Below, one piece after another: positions 59,730 through 64,000 of a stretch of 64,000 nucleotides of DNA. Made by a program: the position numbers and the translations under genes. Numbering within the stretch: the first letter of the stretch is position 1; each line of letters starts with the position of its first letter. Under the pieces are notes generated by a model. It was given only the letters and a program-made list of their open reading frames with translations, searched no databases and was not told the origin of the DNA. This stretch comes from Nectonema munidae. Its lineage: Eukaryota; Nematomorpha; Nectonematoida; Nectonematidae. The stretch is from the NCBI GenBank assembly GCA_030549495.1, contig JAUIRK010000976.1, positions 186,001 to 250,000 of the forward strand. The letters run 5' to 3'.

Positions 59730-59985
59730 TAAGTGGTATAGAAAGAAGCAAACTAAGGTGGTATGGCCATATACTAAGAATGAAAGAAGAGAATGGGACT
59801 GTAGTCGGTTAAAAAAAGGGGGAAGACCTCGCAAGAGATGAAAAGATGGGCTCTTGGAAAAAATACACACTCTCGGGTTAGAACAAGATGATGCTGAGGA
59901 TAGAGGAAAATGAAGGTTCAAGATCATCGCCACCGACCCCCAACTTGGGGACAAGGTGTAGAATAAGAAGAAGAAGAAGAATAGC
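59730..59985 (+). mobile_element. RTE-like LINE 3' end with (GAA)n tail
   Basis: Reads SKLRWYGHILRMKEE-like sequence, GGRPRKR, then EKIHTLGLEQDDAEDRGK and IIATDPQLG before an (AGA)n tail at 59965-59982. It is 5'-truncated and carries stops. Same family as the interrupted LINE ending at 58090. Confidence 0.85.
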
Positions 59986-60887
59986 TTACCACAATTATAT
60001 CTTTCAATCTATAGTGCAAATCTCTCTTAAAGGTTGTTTATAAATGGAATATTCCACTAAAGAATTTCCTTTAAACCGAATTGAAAAATCAAGAATGTAG
60101 GCAAGTTGTAAGGCAAGAATGAATTTATTAGAAATTTTTCAAGGCGTTTCTCCTGGTTAAATGGAAAGCCAAAATATTCAGTTATGCCTATAAAATGTAG
60201 TATCTTTTCACGAATCCTGTACTTATAAAAGTGATTTCATTATCCTCTTATATTCTGTAACCTGAAATAAAAAGCTTCTAAGCATGATAACTACAACACA
60301 TGCTATAACGTCCACATATTTAGCAGAAATTACAATATGTCCGATACATTTTGATTGTATAAATGAAAGGAAAAATATGGACAATTTTGTCTGAGGATTT
60401 TCTAGTTAAAACAACAGTGCAGCGAAAGCAAATGATTAAGAAAAAAGATCTCAGTTAAATATGGCCACTAAACAAAGTGTCCTTGCGGACCCTTTTAATC
60501 TCTATTCTTCGTGAGTGGGCAATTTCATTATAGAATGGGTCTGGCTTCTTTTTACTTTTTTGGGGGTGGCATGATACTTGTTCCTTTCTGTGACAAAAAA
60601 ACAAAGCCACGAAAGTCCATACTTCAATTATATATTGTGAAGTCTGTCACACAAAGAACAGAAGTGACACGGACTCTGAACCGTTTTAGACACGGTCTTT
60701 ATTAATCACATTTTAAAAGATGACATCGTAATTTGCCTCCATAAGTTGGAAATTTCGAAAAATAACCCATCACTCTCCGTCAATATGCATAAATGTGTAT
60801 TTACAAGGGCGCTTTGGAAGATACTATCCATCTTGAAAAGACTCATTTCATAAAATATTCTGAAGGATCCTTGATTCATCAGAAAAA
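59986..60887. other. No gene seen
   Basis: AT-rich sequence. A 64-codon plus frame at 60511-60705 (Gly/Phe-rich, then basic) has no recognised relatives. Confidence 0.45.
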
Positions 60888-61250
60888 AAATTTAATCAGA
60901 ATGCTTTGAGAGAGGGAAAAATCTGGTCAAAATAATCCTTAAAAAAGTTTTTTCAAACACACATTGAAGAAAATAAATTTTTAATCAGAAAAGAGCTACC
61001 AAGAAAGGATCATCATAGAATGAATAGCAAAATTACATACTGTAAAGTATAGAAGATGACGTAGAGACTACAAGCAGATAACGAATTTGTAGCCAAAAAG
61101 ATTGAGGTCCTATCGAAATACCTAATTTACTGACAAATGAAATATTTTGAGTGAATTAAACACCTAAAGTTGGTTTATTAAATGTATTAAGAAAATAAAT
61201 ACTGCGAGTAGAATTTATTCTAAAGTTTGTATATTTGACATTGATTGAAA
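60888..61250 (-). repeat. Inverted copy of the segment at 35721-36075
   Basis: Carries the reverse complement of the left segment in mirrored order: ATCAGAATGCTTTGAGAGAG, GATCATCATAGAATGAATA, GACGTAGAGACTACAAGC, TTGTAGCCAAAAAGATTGAG and CACCTAAAGTTGGTTTATTA. Confidence 0.88.
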
Positions 61251-61740
61251 GGTTAATCTAATTTCTTCACACCTTTAATTGATCATAAAAAATGAGCATC
61301 ACCACTAAATTGGGTATACTTGAAAATTGTATATATGTATAAAAAACTTTTTATAAATAAATAAATATTTTATTTTCAACATGAACTGTCATATATAAAT
61401 TAATTTTTTGTCAGGTTTGATTGATTTACATAAAAAATGAACATCACCATTAAATTCTACATACTTGAAAATGTGTATATATGTATAAAACCCTTTTTAT
61501 AAGAATAAAAATTTTAATTTTGATATGGGCTGTCATATTTAAATAATTTTTTTGTCAGGTTTGACTCATTTTCATAAAAAAAGGAATATCACCAATAAAC
61601 ACAGCGTACTTGAAAATGGGTATATATGTATAAAAAACTTTATTTAATTATTTGAATATAAATGTTTCTTTTTGAGATAAATCAATTTTCTAACAGGTTT
61701 GATTGATTTTCATAAAAAATGAATATCACCACTGAAATCA
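61251..61740 (-). repeat. Inverted satellite A, about four units
   Basis: The block ATCACCACTRAATT recurs near 61298, 61442, 61587 and 61725 (138-145 bp apart), the reverse complement of satellite A. The unit at 61587 (ATCACCAATAAACACAGCGT) carries the same private variant as the left unit at 35507, and that at 61442 (CACCATTAAATTCTACATAC) matches the left unit at 35640, so the blocks are copies of one another. Confidence 0.88.
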
Positions 61741-63690
61741 ATTTTTTGACTTGGTGCTCAATAGATATCATGCAATTGAATAAAATATTAAGTCTACACA
61801 TACTGATTTTTTTCTGATCTCTGAATTATTTCTTTCTTGTCGCAATATTCAAAATAAAAGATGTTTTTTATTTTCTCTCTCTTATGCAAGGTACCTATGT
61901 CTATTTTTAGGCGATAAAAGCTACCATTCTAACACGACTACCATATGAAACATACACCAAGTCCAAAATTATTAAAGGAATCATTCAAACCATATGATAC
62001 CAATACACAAATTTTAGAATCTAGGCTCGAGAACCACAATAACTAAAGTCATTTTGAAAGGAAAGGTATTGGTTGGGATGTTTATTCTCACTTTTATGAA
62101 TTTATAAGACTAACAAGTAGTGAAGAATAAGAAAACACACATGAAGGATATTAGATTGACTCAAACGTCTGATGTAACAACATTGTTTAGGAATTTTTTT
62201 TTATTTGTCGGTATCGCATTCAAGGAATAAATAATATTCAATAGCTGCATAAATGGTAAAATTAATCACGATCGGGAATCGAACCCAGACCAACTGGAAC
62301 AAAAACATGTGTTCCCACCATTAAGACATCTGCTTTGTAAAGTACCTTATATAGGTAACAAAAAAAATTGTTCCAAAAGTGGAAGAAAAAATTCAATGAG
62401 ACTATGGACATTTTAAATCTCTTCTAGAGTAAAATTTAAATGAAACATATATACAATATACAATATACATATGAATGCACAAATATCTTGAAGATAATTT
62501 TAAAAGTATTAATCCTTTTCTTAATGCCACGGTAAGTTTTTGGAATTTACGTTTTACTTTTTTATAGTAACCCAAACAGCTCTTTGAAATATCAAAATAT
62601 TTTTAGGAAAAAGCTGGATAGCATATTTACTTGCTCATTTTATTTTCCAGGAAAACGTAAAAAGTACTTTTCCTGATAGAAGTTCTTCTAATCCTTATTC
62701 AATGCTTCAAACAGTTGTGAACTTTTATTCTAATACACGCATGCATTCACTTTGATTCTTAAAGAGAAACTCTAGGAAAATTAAGTCCGTGGGACAAATT
62801 CAGAGTGACTTTTTGAAATTTATGCGAAATTTTCATGACGTTTTTAATTCAGGGTATTATGGATTATTCTAGTAATTCTAGGAATTTATATTTTTGTTTG
62901 TGATATATCGAAGTCGGGCTTACCTAATCAGGAGCACTTGAAATGTCCAAATAAAAAGATAAATGTTATGTTCGCATTTACTTTGCGAATCTGTGGATGA
63001 TAGTGAGAGGTGCTTTCTCTGACTCGAGCTATGTACCTGGCTAAAATTAAAACCGATTTATGTTAAAAACAACAGAAGCTTAATTTAGAACTTAACGCCT
63101 CACAAAATCAAGGCTAAGTGAATGTGAGTTCATGTTTTTTATTCAAATAAAACTCTTCTCTAAAAGAATTTATATTCCAATAAAGCATTCTAAAAAAATT
63201 AAAATCATTCATGTAAAGTCTAGTCAAAATGTTTCTCTAATCGATACATTTGCATTCAAGAAAAAACAATAAACTCTTTTACATTAAGATAAATACAAAT
63301 TGTGAGTGTTTTCAATAGAATGGTGAGGAATTGTTGTTCCTATAAGCTTTGACTATGGAGAATGGCAATGTTGATGAGATCAAACAATTTCACATAAATC
63401 AATGGATCACATGTAAAAGGTCATTTATATTCCTAAATACCAGAAATATTTAGCCCTCCTACAATTTACTGTGTTTGAGTCTAATTGTAGGAGTAGAGAA
63501 AGAGGCACACGAAAATGCTGCAACTATCAAAGAGGATTCATCTGTAAAGTGAGATAAATTATGAAATCCAGTACTTAAATAAAAATGTCCATCTTATAAA
63601 ATTTTTGAATGTTTAAGCAGTTTCTGTCGTTTTCCTTTCAAATATACTTTGTAGCAAATGTCAAGCAAAAGTTTGATTTATGAAAAAAAT
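61741..63690. other. No gene seen apart from a tRNA-like repeat
   Basis: AT-rich spacer between inverted satellites A and B. Contains the tRNA-like element at 62262-62340. No coding pattern noticed. Confidence 0.5.
62262..62340 (-). repeat. tRNA-like sequence, probably a SINE head or tRNA pseudogene
   Basis: The minus strand reads GCAGATGTCTTAATGGTGGG, then a 5-bp arm GGAAC...GTTCC, then CTGGGTTCGATTCCCGATC with a perfect box B (GGTTCGATTCC) and a 4-bp T-stem. The spacing of box A-like and box B parts fits a tRNA, but the acceptor stem does not pair and the anticodon loop is not the normal seven bases, so it is not a working tRNA gene. It differs from the other SINE family in the window. Confidence 0.6.
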
Positions 63691-64000
63691 TGCTTACGAA
63701 AACATTCATTTAAATTTTAAATAAAATTAATTTTTTTATGCCAAATCGACCATACTGATTTCATTTCTCGACTCAGTTTTTGCTATTAAGGTGTGAAAAT
63801 TTATGGAAGTGTCAATCAAATTTGCGATTCCCACCTGAAAATAGTACCCAATTATATTATAAAAATTTTTGATAAAATAAATATTTTTATACTAAATCAA
63901 GCATGCTGATTTTATTTCTGCACTCAATTTTCATAATTAGCGTGTCAAAATTCTGAAAGTCTCAATCAAATTTATGGTTTGTCTCAAAATTTTCTCGAAG
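63691..64000 (-). repeat. Inverted satellite B, at least two units, continues past the window
   Basis: AAATCGACCATACTGATTTC (about 63743) and AAATCAAGCATGCTGATTTT (about 63894) are 151 bp apart and are the reverse complement of the satellite B block AATGAAA-AGCATG-CGATTT. TCAATCAAATTTGCG and TCAATCAAATTTATGG correspond to its CGCAAATTTGATTG. Confidence 0.85.

Noticed and set aside
62262-62340. Functional tRNA gene
   Set aside because: The acceptor stem does not pair and the anticodon loop is not canonical.

Overview
The window is AT-rich (roughly 70% A+T by eye) animal nuclear DNA. It holds spliced exons with GT/AG borders, tRNA-derived SINEs, several LINE families, hAT, pogo/Tigger and piggyBac-like DNA transposons, a BEL/Pao fossil, satellites and a long (GAT)n microsatellite. 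A peptide receptor of the allatostatin-C/somatostatin type, together with the repeat mix, suggests an arthropod, possibly a crustacean or chelicerate. That placement is inference. Nothing bacterial, phage-like or CRISPR-like is present.

Host genes are sparse and all on the minus strand. (1) Four coding exons of a rhodopsin-class GPCR lie at 16608-16377, 15478-15202, 14539-14412 and 9983-9705. Together they encode TM2 to TM7, and the reading phase is kept across all three internal junctions. The TM6 exon is only 128 bp. The N-terminus/TM1 exon was not found. (2) A probable first coding exon of a type II membrane protein lies at 3387-3154; its remaining exons would lie towards or beyond the left edge.

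Most of the rest is repeats. 1-1240: RTE-like LINE fragment. 2.3 and 31.0 kb: two copies of a TTAA-flanked MITE. 4.0-5.0 kb: decayed hAT. 8.8, 16.2 and 50.1 kb: copies of one tRNA-derived SINE. 10.45-13.7 kb: APE-type LINE filling the last GPCR intron found. 19.6-21.4 kb: internally deleted Tigger. 22.6-27.2 kb: old, broken BEL/Pao retrotransposon. 29.85-30.4 kb: C-terminal end of a CR1/Jockey-like LINE. 33.1 and 38.6 kb: two long-TIR foldback elements. 34.2 kb: C-terminal piece of an hAT transposase. 34.7-38.0 kb: two unrelated satellites, A and B, each with a unit near 150 bp; both reappear inverted at 60.9-61.7 and 63.7-64.0 kb. 46.6-50 kb: two hAT fossils back to back. 51.3-52.3 kb: (GAT)n microsatellite plus a 23-bp minisatellite. 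53.9-58.1 kb: RTE-like LINE split by an inserted hAT. 58.5-59.45 kb: decayed copy of an unidentified multicopy protein family. 59.7-60.0 kb: another RTE tail.

The long stretches 16.6-19.5, 27.2-29.8, 40.2-46.6, 52.4-53.8 and 61.8-63.7 kb contain no gene I can support. The most notable signals are the GPCR gene model, the paired inverted satellite blocks with matching unit order, the nested hAT-in-LINE insertion, and a few coding-like remnants I could not identify.
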